From Lunularia cruciata (taxonomy: Eukaryota > Streptophyta > Marchantiopsida > Lunulariales > Lunulariaceae), in assembly GCA_948567375.1 (NCBI GenBank), contig OX419762.1, positions 47,101,034 through 47,165,033 on the forward strand: a stretch of DNA of 64,000 bases, read 5' to 3'. The notes below the pieces were generated by a model, which was given only the letters and a program-made list of their open reading frames with translations, did no database searches and had not been told where the DNA came from. Shown piece after piece: positions 43,991 through 54,120 of the stretch. Made by a program: the position numbers and the translations under genes. The number at the start of each line of letters is the position of its first letter. Positions within the stretch are counted from its first letter, which is position 1.

Positions 43991-46394
43991 CACGGAATCG
44001 GCCCAAAGTTACAGGAGAATTGCCACCAATTTCCAAGTCGCCGTCTTGAAGTTCCGGGCAGAATGCCCTGGACTATAAGAAAGGTGCCCCGGATTTCATT
44101 TGGTGTCAATTTTTCACAATCAGTCTAAACTACTTGTCAAGGTGCTTGATCTTGGATTAAATCTGCTTTACAATACGACAATGCTACTCTATCTACACCA
44201 TGCGTAATAAAACTACCAAGAATGGTTTTCTAAAATAAATAAATGTCTTTTAGTCCAATGTTATGATGGAAGCTACCCAATCTACAGCTACATCTAAAAT
44301 TCTCTAGCATAAATTTTAATGGTATGTATATTAATATCGTTTCGTCTCATATTTCTAACACGCTGAACTTTTGTAGAAAATAATCCTTATCGAATATTAT
44401 CTTCACTGAAGTAGTTTCATGGTCATATTAATAATATAGATTTACAACTATTGCCTAGTTTGAATAGCGCACACCAGAACATTGACACTCTATCTTGGCT
44501 ATTCTTCTGCCAACTAGGTCCCTCGTCAAGTGTTTGGAATACTCTTAAGTCTTTGGGCTAACTTGGGTATCGGTAAATCAAAGTGCCAATGTTGGGGTAC
44601 TGTGAAGTCTATCTCTCACTCTCACTTTAGTTCCAGTGACCTCACATATTGCAAAATCATAATGTCTCAGTCTCACTGTAGTTCCGTTGACATCGCAAGC
44701 TGCAAGATCATAATATCTAGCGTGGAAGATATCAAGCAGATAAAACTGGTGAGAGATCCAACATTATATAAGATGGTCGTGAATCGAAAGATTCACTCTA
44801 TCAAATCTTAAGCTCGTTTAACTGGTAAGGATGGTGGTAATGATAAGTGGTGGTACAACTTCAAAACGTGAGATCAAATATCTCGTGGTCCTCTACAGTG
44901 GGAAGATCTGTTGATAACTTGGTAAAGAGTGCTCAACCTCTGTACAGTGTTTTGACCATATATGCACGACTTTTAAGATCTGTTCTGAGTTGTCACCAAA
45001 TCTGTACAACATAGTTAAATTATGACAGTCAGCACAATCTGTTATGGAGATCAAAATCATGTTGTCAATTGACGTGGTAACATAGTTTAAGGTAATTAAT
45101 AGGGTGCCTGGACTGTCAATGAAAATCCTCCATATGACTCCATTATTTCAACTTTTGAATGTGGAATTATTAACTTCCTGGATAGGCGTTGAACTCCAAA
45201 AAAACCGAGTAATTTGAGGAGATCTCAGCAATGCGAGATTACATAGATTTGAGGTGACAAGTCGCTCGATTCAGTACACCATTTGGATTGTATTCTGCGG
45301 TAGTCCGTCCGTGGATCTAGAGTAGAAGCAATTTCCCATCATGCGAGTAGGAATAAATGTGTGACATCCTCTCTGCATCCGCAACAGTGAAATTTATGTA
45401 AAAGAAGATGATTTATACCAGGTTCTGATGCAGATCTTAATACGACATGAAAGTCAGATACCATGTCCCAAGTTTTACCCATCAATAACCGTCCACGGCA
45501 TGCAAAGAACGCTGATAACAGTGATGAGCTATTAAACAGCATGAGACTACTCTGACTTCTACATTCCTTCACTTCAAGTTCTATCAGAACTCGGAGTACT
45601 ATTCTATAGACATGAGCTAGGTAGTTTTTAAGTATTAGAGTTTTTAGTTTTGAAGGCCAATTCAATTGCGTAATTGTACGAATCAAAGACCGTCTCCGAC
45701 GCGTCAAACAGGATTAGATGCTTGGATGGAGAGGTACGATTCCCCTGGAAGAACCATGTGTCTTGCTTAGTGTTCATGCAATACTCGATGAGTGGGACAA
45801 ATGATGATAAGCAGCGTTGGTTATAATATACTTGAAATCAGCTGATTTACATCACTGTAATTTCTCATGTCACACGTCTTCAATTTCAGAACAGTTCAAA
45901 GTACCGTCAGTACAAGGTTCATAATTGCATCTGTTAGGGACGCATTGTTTTATCCCTGATTTGATGGGTTCAAAAGGAGGTCACGATCAACCATCTTCGT
46001 CACAAGTGCTCTTCTTTTTCGCTCCCTTCAAGTCCCTTGTTTAGGATTACGCACTGCTGCATGTCCAAGTTGGAGTAATGTAAATTCCAGGTGTTAACGG
46101 TCCAAGAACGGTATACATTCGGGAATGGGTGATATTATATTATCATTAGCTCTAGTTCATCTTACGTTCATCTTCCTTCTCAACAATTGATGATAGTAAT
46201 AAGATTCTCCAGTAAATTGAATGGCGACCATGCTCCTAAAGGTAGATCTAGGCAAAGCTATATCGAGAACATTCCAAGACTGATCGGAAGGTTTCTAACT
46301 TCATCTCTTTCGGTCATTGCAGACATGTACAGGTTGATGCTTCCCGATCATTTCCAAAGCTGAACTTCACAATTGGCCTAAATTGAAGTACTAA
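43991..46394. other. No gene recognised
   Basis: Frames at 44530-44811 (93 codons, plus) and 45339-45707 (122 codons, minus; basic N-terminus MTRRRRSLIR) have no recognised domain. Near 44620-44710 a word TCTCACT...AGTTCC(A/G)TGAC is repeated twice at about 57-bp spacing. Confidence 0.45.
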
Positions 46395-46585
46395 GCGGTT
46401 CAAATGGAATCTTTACGGGCCCGCTTACCGCTTACGGACCTGGCACTTTACCGTAAACTTCAGGGTCGGTTCCTGTAAAAAGTAAAGGGACAAAGTCGGG
46501 CGTTTCAAGAATAGGTGTTAGGGGATATTTCCGGGAGTAGCAAGGGTCTCGTAAAATTGCCCAATAGGTCCCGTAAAACTTTTTT
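46395..46585. repeat. Second CGTAAA/TTTACGG cluster
   Basis: TTTACGGGCC, CTTACGGAC, ACCGTAAAC, CTGTAAAAAG, TCGTAAAATT and CCCGTAAAAC lie within 190 bp, adjoining the truncated side of LINE copy 4. Confidence 0.55.
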
Positions 46586-46645
46586 TGTAAAAAATAAAAT
46601 ATCCATAAATAAGAAAAATAAATTCGGTAGTTACCTTTTTAAGAA

Positions 46646-47845
46646 GCCATAGACAAAGGATGTAGGGCTTATGTTGCTCCACTTTGCTCATTGCACTAAC
46701 CCAATATCCTACACAATTGTAATCAAGTGGAATTTGTACTATCTTGTGGTTGAAATTATCTCCTAAAATATGTACCCCAAACTGACTCTTTCTAAAAGGT
46801 AACCCAATCCATTGCTTGGGATCTGTAAAATTGATAGTCACCTCTCTTTATACTACATGGCACCCTTTTATATAGCAAAAATACCATGATAGGAGTAAGA
46901 GAAATAAAATGTATGCTAACTCATCCAAAGAATGACATGCTAATCAACCAAGTGGTAAGCATAAAGCTTATCTAGCATCTATTTTCATAATGGAGTGCAC
47001 AAGAAAACCTCTAGAATAAGTGTGGACTTGGAAAACTAATCTCAAAAAGCCCAAAAATACAACTTGCTTGGGATACCAACCACTTCCATGACTTGATTCA
47101 ATATTCCCAAAATGATCAATGAGGAAATCGATGTAACATTTCAAATGTCACCGATGTGAATATAGGCGCCCGCCTCATATGAGCATTCCAAATAGCAAAA
47201 TTATAGACCTTGTGCTTCTGTCCCACATAGTTCTTTACTCATTTTTAGGTAAAGAGTCTATAATACATTGTGTGAATGGTATACCTTGGGCAGCTCTAGA
47301 TGATCCCACATGAGAAAGTGAATCCATAACTAATACAAAAATCCCCAAAAAATACTCCATCTTGTATCTCTTCATACTTGCAAACTACAATCCACTCATA
47401 TCTCACCTCACATGAGTAAATGCTAACTCTAAAACACTAAAACTATAATCACTTATAATTTCTATTTCATATCGCTATACTTTCCAAACTAAGTTCCATC
47501 AAACTAGTGTATGAAAACCAAGAACTTAGAAAAAGAACTTCACAACTTATCGCTCTTGTACCTAAGCAATCACTCCAAACCCTATAAGATATAAATCTTT
47601 TTGCTAAATACTCATATTTTCATACACTTTTCCACAACCTTCAATCTATAGACCAATACAACCATAATTGAAATACAAAGAGAACAGTCTATTTACTTAT
47701 AACCTATACTCTACTATGCACTCAGATATTCTAAAACTCTTCTCTCAACTCTCTCTCTCTCTCTCTCACTTCACCTCGACTCTCCCTTCTAGGACTTCAT
47801 TCCCACTCTCCCATCGCCCCTCTCGCTCCCATCTCATAAGAAAAG
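46646..47845 (-). mobile_element. R2-like LINE copy 4, 5' fragment only
   Basis: Minus-strand homology to the first third of copies 1-3, from the GA-rich 5' end (about 47845; CT repeat at 47750-47767 on plus) to the AGCCATAGACAAAGGATGTA word at 46646, which equals about 41606 in copy 3. It includes the degraded finger and LF-ETS-like region. RT and endonuclease are absent, so the copy is 3'-truncated by deletion or rearrangement. It is more diverged than copies 1-3. Confidence 0.7.
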
Positions 47846-48435
47846 TGGAGTATCATTGTTTACAAAGTGCTTTTCGCATCTCAAAGGATTAAGAGATAAG
47901 GTGAATTGTCCCAAAGGATTGAAAATTACTGGTAGCAAGATATATTTGCATGCAGGTCTACGGTACACATAATTATGGCTCTTTCTCCTATATTCTTGTG
48001 GGAGACACTTTTGTTGAACTGCTGCGACCAATTTAGCGCAAGAAGTTACTTTATTGTCATTATTAGAAGTTTAGACCTCCCAATACGACTTGCAGTCGTA
48101 ATAACATAGCAGTGGGATTTCTCCATAATTTCCACAGCGTTTCAGTTGTGATGTAGCACATTCAGACGGCACACATGGCAACTTGCTTTAGTGAAGGTCC
48201 CCCTCGAAGTTCCTGGATACATCACGGAACATAACCGAAGAATTGACCTTCTCCAGTGGAATCAGAGCCTGGCAGGAGTACTCGCACTTTGCTCCTATGT
48301 GCCAGCTGTGTGGATGGCATCTCCGATCTCTATCGAACTAATGTAATGATAGCGTTTATCTGGAGGTATGTATATCCCACTGCGCCAAAACAATATCACA
48401 CTCCGTTAGTAGTTGTACTGCTGGTTTATTCCCTC
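47846..48435. other. No gene seen
   Basis: No supported ORF or repeat. Confidence 0.5.
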
Positions 48436-48437
48436 TT

Positions 48438-48533
48438 CTATAGTAATTTTCGTCTCTCCTTTGTACGGCTTGATGGGGGTCTTCCCATCCTTCGTGTTCT
48501 CTACGCAGTCGCCATCTTTCCTCTATTGTAATT
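48438..48533 (+). mobile_element. 74-bp 3'-end copy of R2-like LINE with imperfect TSD
   Basis: 48449-48522 holds CGTCTCTCCTTTGTACGGCT, GGGGGTCTTCCCATCCTTCG and CTACGCAGTCGCC. CTATAGTAATT (48438-48448) and CTATTGTAATT (48523-48533) flank it, 10 of 11 identical. Confidence 0.75.
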
Positions 48534-48949
48534 AGATATGGGCATTAGAACATCCACAGGTTTAACGTGTCCAGATTTAATTGGCACAACTCCCAACATA
48601 TAAGCGAAGAGGTCATGCAATGCAGCTATAAGCAAGAGTGTAGGAACCATAGTGTTTCTGACTGTCACCATATGGGAACCAATGAACTAATCAAATTTAG
48701 TCGCTTTGTTACTCGTTGCAAGCTGGCTCGAAATTCATGATAGCTTCCTAGGATCATCACAGATCTTTCAAGGCAAAATTCAAACCAGACACGTGATTCC
48801 TAACCCTTGAAAAGTCTGGAAGTAATTCGTGCACTGCGCCAGTCCAAGACTTACAAATGGCGATAATCCCGGTTGTTCTGACTTCATTGCGCTTTTTTAT
48901 CACGCGCGAGAATGATTCTTCATTTCATCAAGATGTAAGGTGTTGAAAT

Positions 48950-49050
48950 ATAGAAGGGCGAAGAAAGCACGAAGGATGGCAACCCCGTCAAGCCGTACAA
49001 GGGAGAGAAGAAAAAGAAGTGTTGAAATCGAGTATGAGAAATTTGCTCTA
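48950..49050 (-). mobile_element. Short 3'-end copy of R2-like LINE (minus)
   Basis: CGAAGGATGGCAACCCCGTC, AAGCCGTACAAGGGAGAG and TATGAGAAATTTGCTCTA match the LINE 3' module reversed. GTGTTGAAAT occurs at 48940-48949 and 49019-49028, but the second copy lies inside the element match, so it may not be the target duplication. Confidence 0.65.
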
Positions 49051-49201
49051 GCACTAAAATAAAATGGATCTAGAACATAAGAGAAGTCATGCACTTACAT
49101 CACCACTTCAACCATCACCTCGAGCATATATAGCTATATGAGGTTTCTTGGAGAGGAAAGGGCCACTACTCTATCTCCCCACCCATGTTCATATCCTATG
49201 A

Positions 49202-49714
49202 TTGGAAATGCATATCAATCACTTTCTAATACACTCCTACTTTGGGTTTATAGTAGGAATATCCAACAAGGCTAGGGTCCGTTCTCCACTTATGAGATAT
49301 ATCATTGTGAGATATGTCATTGGAGTATCACTACCACACAGTTCAGGAGTATATTACCTCTTCTCAACTTCTCGGGTGCTTGTTGTTAGCATGTTTTTTC
49401 CCTTACTATTTTGTATTTCTTTCTTGGCCGCTTCGTACTATCATATAGCTTTGTTCTCTTTTTTTCCTTTTGCACTTGATTATGCTTTGTATTCCTTTCC
49501 CCTTTCCTTTGGGTATTATACTTATGTATTCATATATGTCATTAAAAGAGATTATAGTTTAGAGTTTGAATTTCTACATAGGATATACATTAAACAACCA
49601 AAATTGTTTATTGTTAGTGAGATTGAAGAATATTTTCCCATCTTAGATGATCATTTTCAACTGACTTTATGTAAATTCCGGGGTATCTTGGGACTTGTTC
49701 AGAGAAAATTATAA
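49202..49714 (+). CDS. Unrecognised 170-codon hydrophobic ORF (doubtful)
   Basis: Open frame with several hydrophobic stretches that could span a membrane (VVSMFFPLLFCISFLAASYY at about residues 61-80; FPFALDYALYSFPLSFGYYT further on) and a hydrophilic tail (EIEEYFPILDDHFQLTLCKF). The DNA is T-rich, where Phe/Leu/Tyr codons and long frames arise easily. No family is recognised and there is no nearby start context or homologue in the window. It may be chance or a transposon relic. Confidence 0.2.
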   Translation: MEMHINHFLIHSYFGFIVGISNKARVRSPLMRYIIVRYVIGVSLPHSSGVYYLFSTSRVLVVSMFFPLLFCISFLAASYYHIALFSFFPFALDYALYSFPLSFGYYTYVFIYVIKRDYSLEFEFLHRIYIKQPKLFIVSEIEEYFPILDDHFQLTLCKFRGILGLVQRKL

Positions 49715-49949
49715 TTCCATGCTCATATTTTAAGATATTCTAATACATCAGAATACTTACATTACCAAGCATATAGACTTCCCTTAAATCTCATGTAATT
49801 CTTTCATGGAGCATACTACCGTGGTCTTAGTATTTCTATTTCTTTTATATCTTTTCTGGTAAATATATATCCAATTCTTTCCACTTTGTTTCTATTCAAC
49901 TCTTTTTCTTTTCTTTTATAAGAATTTAGTTCTTATAAAAGTTAGTATT

Positions 49950-50130
49950 GGCCTCTAATGCATGTATCTTCAACTTCAGCTCCCATAGCTTAGCCTGGTG
50001 AGTTTTGGATTGTAACAACAAACTCCACTTGGATCTTTAGTCTATGGCAGTGTCTTCCACAACTATAAGAACTCTTGTTTGTTCCTTGTTCAGAGTATTG
50101 TGGATGGATTGATTCCATCTCCACCTCTTA
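49950..50130 (-). pseudogene. C-terminal segment of a decayed coiled-coil ORF
   Basis: On the minus strand this reads a heptad-like stretch (WSLLLQSKTHQAKLWELKLK, then IHALEANTNF). It is the left part of the sequence split by chromovirus 1: its edge TCTTA (50126-50130) matches TCTTG at 54511-54515, and the coiled coil resumes at 54511. No domain is recognised. Confidence 0.45.
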
Positions 50131-50232
50131 TGTAAAAGACCCAAGACCAAGGAGAGAAATAGGAGAATGGATGATCACATTGGGAAACTTGAATGAGTGA
50201 ATCTCCAAATGCATAGCATGAGCTTTGGCTTT

Positions 50233-50243
50233 GGTATTTATAG
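50233..50243 (-). promoter_or_regulatory. LTR TATA box
   Basis: CTATAAATACC on the minus strand, exact in both LTRs of element 1 (also 54223-54233). It becomes CCTATAATACC in element 2 (59869-59879). Confidence 0.75.
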
Positions 50244-50263
50244 GGAGCATACAAGGCTCTTGA

Positions 50264-50486
50264 GAAGCTTCTCAAGAAGTTTCCTTGAGCTGTTTTCATG
50301 GAGTGCAAGCCAATTTAATTGGGAAACTTCTCAAGAAGCTTCCTTTTTGAAGTTGCCTACTTGGCGTGTAAGCTAAGCTAGTTGGAAGCTTCTAGAAGCT
50401 TCCTTCTAGAAGCTACTTACTTGGGGTGCAAGCTAAGCAAGCCAAGAAGCTTCCCAAGAAGCTTCCTAGATACTTCTAGAATATTC
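50264..50486 (-). promoter_or_regulatory. Heat-shock-element array in LTR U3
   Basis: HSF binds inverted nGAAn units. Here: GAAgcTTC + GAAgtTTC (50264-50283); GAAacTTC + GAAgcTTC (50323-50342); six units GAAgcTTCtaGAAgcTTC then TTCtaGAA (50385-50411); GAAgcTTC + GAAgcTTC (50446-50465); TTCtaGAAtaTTC (50474-50486). All lie 20-245 bp upstream of the TATA box on the element strand. Matching arrays occur in the other two LTRs. Sites are read directly; heat activation is inferred. Confidence 0.75.
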
Positions 50487-50576
50487 TAGGTTATTTGGCA
50501 TATTTGCTACTTTGTTAGTCCTCACTAACTTCATCACTAAACTCCATATCGTTACATATTCTCCCACCGCTAGTTA

Positions 50577-51011
50577 GTGATGTTCTTATCACCAGTGAAA
50601 CTTCAAACTCTTGGATGGTTGTTTGAGCATTCTGGAGATGAGAAAGAGGTTCCCATGCGGCTTCATGAAGGGGTACTCTTTCCAAAGGACCTTGTACTCC
50701 ATTTGTTGTTGACAACCTCATTGAATGTGATGATGTGCAAGGATTTGATCAACTTCATACTCCTCATGATCATTGATAAGGACGAGAGGAGGAGGACATT
50801 GGAATTGAGAGGAAAAAGAAGATGGATTAGGAACAAAGGGTTTCAACTTGGAAATGTGAAAGACATGGTAGATGTGCATATGACAAGGCAAGGCAAGGTG
50901 ATAAGCAATAGGAGAGATGGTTTGGGTGACATCAAAGGGTCCTATCCAATTAGGGGCAAGTTTACAAACTTGGGTATCAAGGCAGAGGTGTAGGTTACTA
51001 GAGGAGAGCAT
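50577..51011 (-). pseudogene. Chromovirus 1 integrase C-terminus and chromodomain
   Basis: The ORF 50718-51011 reads CKLAPNWIGPFDVTQTISPI, then YHVFHISKLKPFVPNP, the usual integrase C-terminal fold of Ty3 elements (KL-P-W-GPF ... VFHVS-LK). EEYEVDQILAHH begins the chromodomain, which resumes at 50577-50721 with PLHEAAWEPLSHLQNA, the tryptophan-containing second half. Chromodomains direct integration to marked chromatin. A frame break separates the halves. Confidence 0.8.
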
Positions 51012-51130
51012 GACCTTATCATTGACTTAAAAGGTGAGATCATGATGATGGTGGTCCGCATATTGTTTCTGACAATTTTGAGCAACAAGGAGATGAGATT
51101 TGGCTCATTGGAGGGATTGGGATATGGAGG

Positions 51131-51990
51131 TCAAGAAGGTAGAAGTATGAGGGACATGAGATGAAGGAGGAGCAAGAAGGGAATCTCGGACAAGTGGATC
51201 TTGGCCAAAATTGAGGAAGAAAAGAGAGAATCTAGTGCTTGCATGTTTGGAATTATTGTATGTAAACTCGGTGGCTCCAAGACATTCATCTCAATTGGTA
51301 TGGTGGATGTTGACAAAGGCACAAAACATGTCCTCCAAGGTGCAATTTTCACGTTCAGTTTGTCCATCAGTTTGAGGATGATAGGTTGTGGACAAAGCAA
51401 GCTTGGTGCCGAGTATTTGGAAGAGTACTTGCCAAAATTTCTCACTAAATCAAAGATCATAGTCAAAGATGAGTACACAATGCATCCCATGATGCTTGAA
51501 GACAATATCAAAGTAGATCTACACCAATGTTGGAGCATCCACAGTCTCAAAGGTTGGTGCCAAATGGATTTGCTTATCCACAAACACCATGGTCGTTGTG
51601 TGACCTTGCTTTGTCTTGGGCAAGGACATGATGAGATCTAAGCTCACATGTTCCCATCAAGTAGATGGAATGGGGAGTGGTTGAAGGAGTCCACTCGGAT
51701 TTTGGTTGCTGGCCTTGTTGCATTGGTAGCACTCACACTATCAAATAAACTCTCAAACATCTTGTGTCATGTTGGGCTACCACCATTGGTATTAGAGAAT
51801 ATCCAAGGTCTTGTCCACACCCACATGACCAACAATTGGTAAGTCATGGGCTTCTTGGAGGCGCACAAGTTGGAGATCACCCTTGGTTGGAACATATATC
51901 TTGTCCTCATGGAATAAAAGGCCTTCCTTGAAGGAGAAGGTGTTGTACTCATTTTTTCATGTAGCAAGATGACGATGTACCATCTGAAAG
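51131..51990 (-). pseudogene. Chromovirus 1 integrase core
   Basis: Minus-strand frames give the zinc-binding part (HDLPIVGHVGVDKTLDIL with the second His and later CYQCN), the DDE core (MVFVDKQIHLAPTF; VFKHHG...LIFDYD) and the STTYHPQTDGQTERENCTLE block. The first Asp region is readable as SLDLIMSLPKTKQGH. Frameshifts split it (the 150-codon frame at 51131-51583 is mostly out of frame). It is more decayed than the matching region of element 2. Confidence 0.7.
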
Positions 51991-52250
51991 AAAGGATCTT
52001 GTTGTAGAGCTGACCTAAACTAATTTTGGACCTTGGAGTGAATTGATACCATTATAATGGCTGTTGTGATGAGATGGAGAGCTTCAAATCAAATTGGCAT
52101 GATAGGGCATCAGAGATGACATGGAACCAACCTGGTTTGTACTCACGTTTGATGTCAAAAAATTGGAATTACTCCTCCTATTGATGATATCAACTCTTCA
52201 TGTGTTCCACATGTCTACAACAAGGGTTTGTGATTGGTTCACATGATCAC

Positions 52251-52580
52251 CTATTTTCCCAAGAGATAATGCCTCCATACCTTGGTGGCATATACCATTG
52301 TTCTTGATCTCAAGTAGAGAAATTCCTTTTTGTAGTGTTTAATTGGTAAAACACAAAGGCAAATGGGATGTAATCCATTTGGGAATTCATACTGCAATAC
52401 AACTCCAATAGCAATATTAGACGCATCGAAGTCAACCACACAAGGTAGTTGAGGATCATATGGTTGAAGGATTGGTCTTGAAGACACCATATATTTTAGC
52501 TTCTGGAATGCTTCTTCATGCTTGGCGGTCCTTTGAAAGCTATAAATTTTCCCCAAGAGGTTTTTCAATGGTGCTACCAT
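52251..52580 (-). pseudogene. Chromovirus 1 RT connection/RNase H fragment
   Basis: 109 codons: VAPLKNLLGK, then a PILQPYDPQLPCVVDFDASN block, where DFDASN holds an RNase H catalytic Asp, and VYATKVWRHYLLGK. It joins directly to the thumb remnant at about 52620-52740, beyond which the polymerase palm is deleted. Confidence 0.75.
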
Positions 52581-52668
52581 GTGTGCATAATAGTTGATGA
52601 ACTATTGGTAAAAACTTGCCAATCCATTAAATGCTCACACCTCAATGGCATCCTTTGGAGTAGGCCAA

Positions 52669-52884
52669 TTAGTAATGGCCTTGATTTTCTCCTCTTCCAT
52701 CTTGATCCCATCTGATGAGATCTTGTGACCCAAGAAGTCTATCATCCACCACCATCAATCTACTTCCAATTATTGGCTTGATAGGAATACTAAATTCCTT
52801 TGCTAATTGCATAGACATGCAATTATTTGAACTTCCAAAATCAACCAAAATCATACAACCAAGATTAGATATCATACCTTGCAT
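52669..52884 (-). pseudogene. Chromovirus 1 aspartic protease fragment
   Basis: LGCMILVDFGSSNNCMSMQL is the active-site region of a retroelement aspartic protease, normally D-S/T-G; here and in element 2 it is D-F-G, so the Ser/Thr is changed in both. The frame runs across the RT deletion: its last 20 codons (LLGSQDLIRWDQDGRGENQG) belong to RT sequence after the junction. Confidence 0.7.
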
Positions 52885-53322
52885 AAGTCAAGCATTCAAT
52901 CCCATTGGAACTAAACAAGTTCCTAGTAAGTGGCTCAAAATCTTCTATTGGGATTCCTTGTTGTCCTAATCATTTTCCTTCACAACTTCCATTTGGGCAA
53001 TTTGTTGAGATTGCCCATTCTTGAGTGGACATTCAACAATGTGATGTCCAATCTGGTGACAATAAAAGAAACCACCATTTTGCTATAATCTTTCCTGATC
53101 CGCTATACCAAGTGGTCTCCATTGGATGGCATAAATCTCCATAGGTACCAACTCCTCCACACATGTGTAATGTGCTAGTTAGTTTTGTGAAGGTCAAGGT
53201 CAAGACCAAGTTGTTGCAACCAAGGAATCAAAGTGCTTTGCTAGCTGCATGGCCTCTTCCAAGTATTTTGGTTCTTGCATAGTCACTTCTAATTTGGTTT
53301 GTGACTTCAAGCCCTTCACAAA

Positions 53323-53667
53323 TCAATCCAGAGCTTCACCATCCATTATATCTAGAATTTGCATAATGGTGTTTTGGAATTGTGTGATGTAGCTTCTTAT
53401 AAAACCAACCTGCTTCAACTCTGCCAACTTATCCCGTGTAGCTTGTGTGGCATTTATCACTTGGAATTGCTCAATTATTGCACCGTTGAATTCTTTCCAT
53501 GTCAAGATTGGTATAACAAATTGCCTTTCAGCTTGCTCCACTCGGAATCGCCACCATAGCGTTGCTACTCCATCCACTTGGCTTGAAGCTAAGAGAATTT
53601 GTTTCCATTCATCTTGAAGATTTGTAGCCTTGAAGTAACATTCACAATCAAATACAAAATTCTCCAC
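53323..53667 (-). pseudogene. Chromovirus 1 gag (capsid) fragment
   Basis: 114 codons typical of Retrotrans_gag: FVFDCECYFKATNLQDEWKQ, ASSQVDGVATLWWR, LTWKEFNGAIIEQFQVINAT and a YITQFQNTIMQILDIMDGEA end. The zinc knuckle lies downstream at about 53030-53070 (FYCHQIGHHIVEC), where the first Cys is replaced. Confidence 0.8.
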
Positions 53668-54101
53668 TGTGCCTAAGAAATTTTTGGTATCAAATATCTT
53701 GGGTTTTGGAAATCAGATTCACTCTTCTCGTTCTTGAAATGGTGCTCTCTCTATGTGCTCTTGTCGTTGTTGGTCTTGTTCATCCAACAATCAAGTCAGG
53801 TGCTCATTTGTTGCTACATAACAATGATAACCTCATGCATTGCCGCTATGGCTACTACTCTATCACACTACTCCCAATTTATCTAATTTACTAACACATA
53901 AATGCAACAAGTCCATTGTTCTCCATAAGTTGCAACCAAAAATACCAAAGGTTCCTAGGACAAGGTGATTGCATTCAGAAAATTCTGCCCAAAACATGAG
54001 GTGATGAACTATGTGAAGTGATGCTTGGGTAGTACCCAGACATGAAAATCCCAATGGTTTGGCGGAAATGGATTTGGTGGTCCATAAATTTCATCCATCT
54101 T

Positions 54102-54119
54102 GTTCTTACTTTGATACCA
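54102..54119 (-). other. Primer binding site of chromovirus 1
   Basis: TGGTATCAAAG on the minus strand one base inside the 5' LTR. It differs by one base from the plant initiator-Met tRNA site TGGTATCAGAG, seen intact in element 2. Confidence 0.8.
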
Positions 54120-54120
54120 T

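Larger units (their letters stand above)
50131..50556 (-). repeat. 3' LTR of chromovirus 1
   Basis: 426 bp, TGTAAAAGAC...GTTACA on the plus strand. Minus-strand order: U3 with a heat-shock-element array (50264-50486), TATA box CTATAAATACC (50233-50243), then R/U5. A polypurine-like tract, GCGGTGGGAGAATA, abuts it on the internal side (50557-50570). Confidence 0.85.

Noticed and set aside
45339-45707. 122-codon minus ORF with basic N-terminus
   Set aside because: No recognisable domain, no conserved neighbours, and length compatible with chance.
48940-49028. GTGTTGAAAT pair as a target duplication of the 48.95-kb LINE tail
   Set aside because: The right copy lies inside the segment that matches the LINE 3' UTR, so it does not bound the insertion.
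51131-51583. 150-codon minus-strand ORF as an independent gene
   Set aside because: It is the integrase region read mostly in a shifted frame; the true blocks lie in the neighbouring frame.
51201-51641. 146-codon plus-strand ORF
   Set aside because: Antisense of the chromovirus 1 integrase (STTYHPQTDGQTE region).
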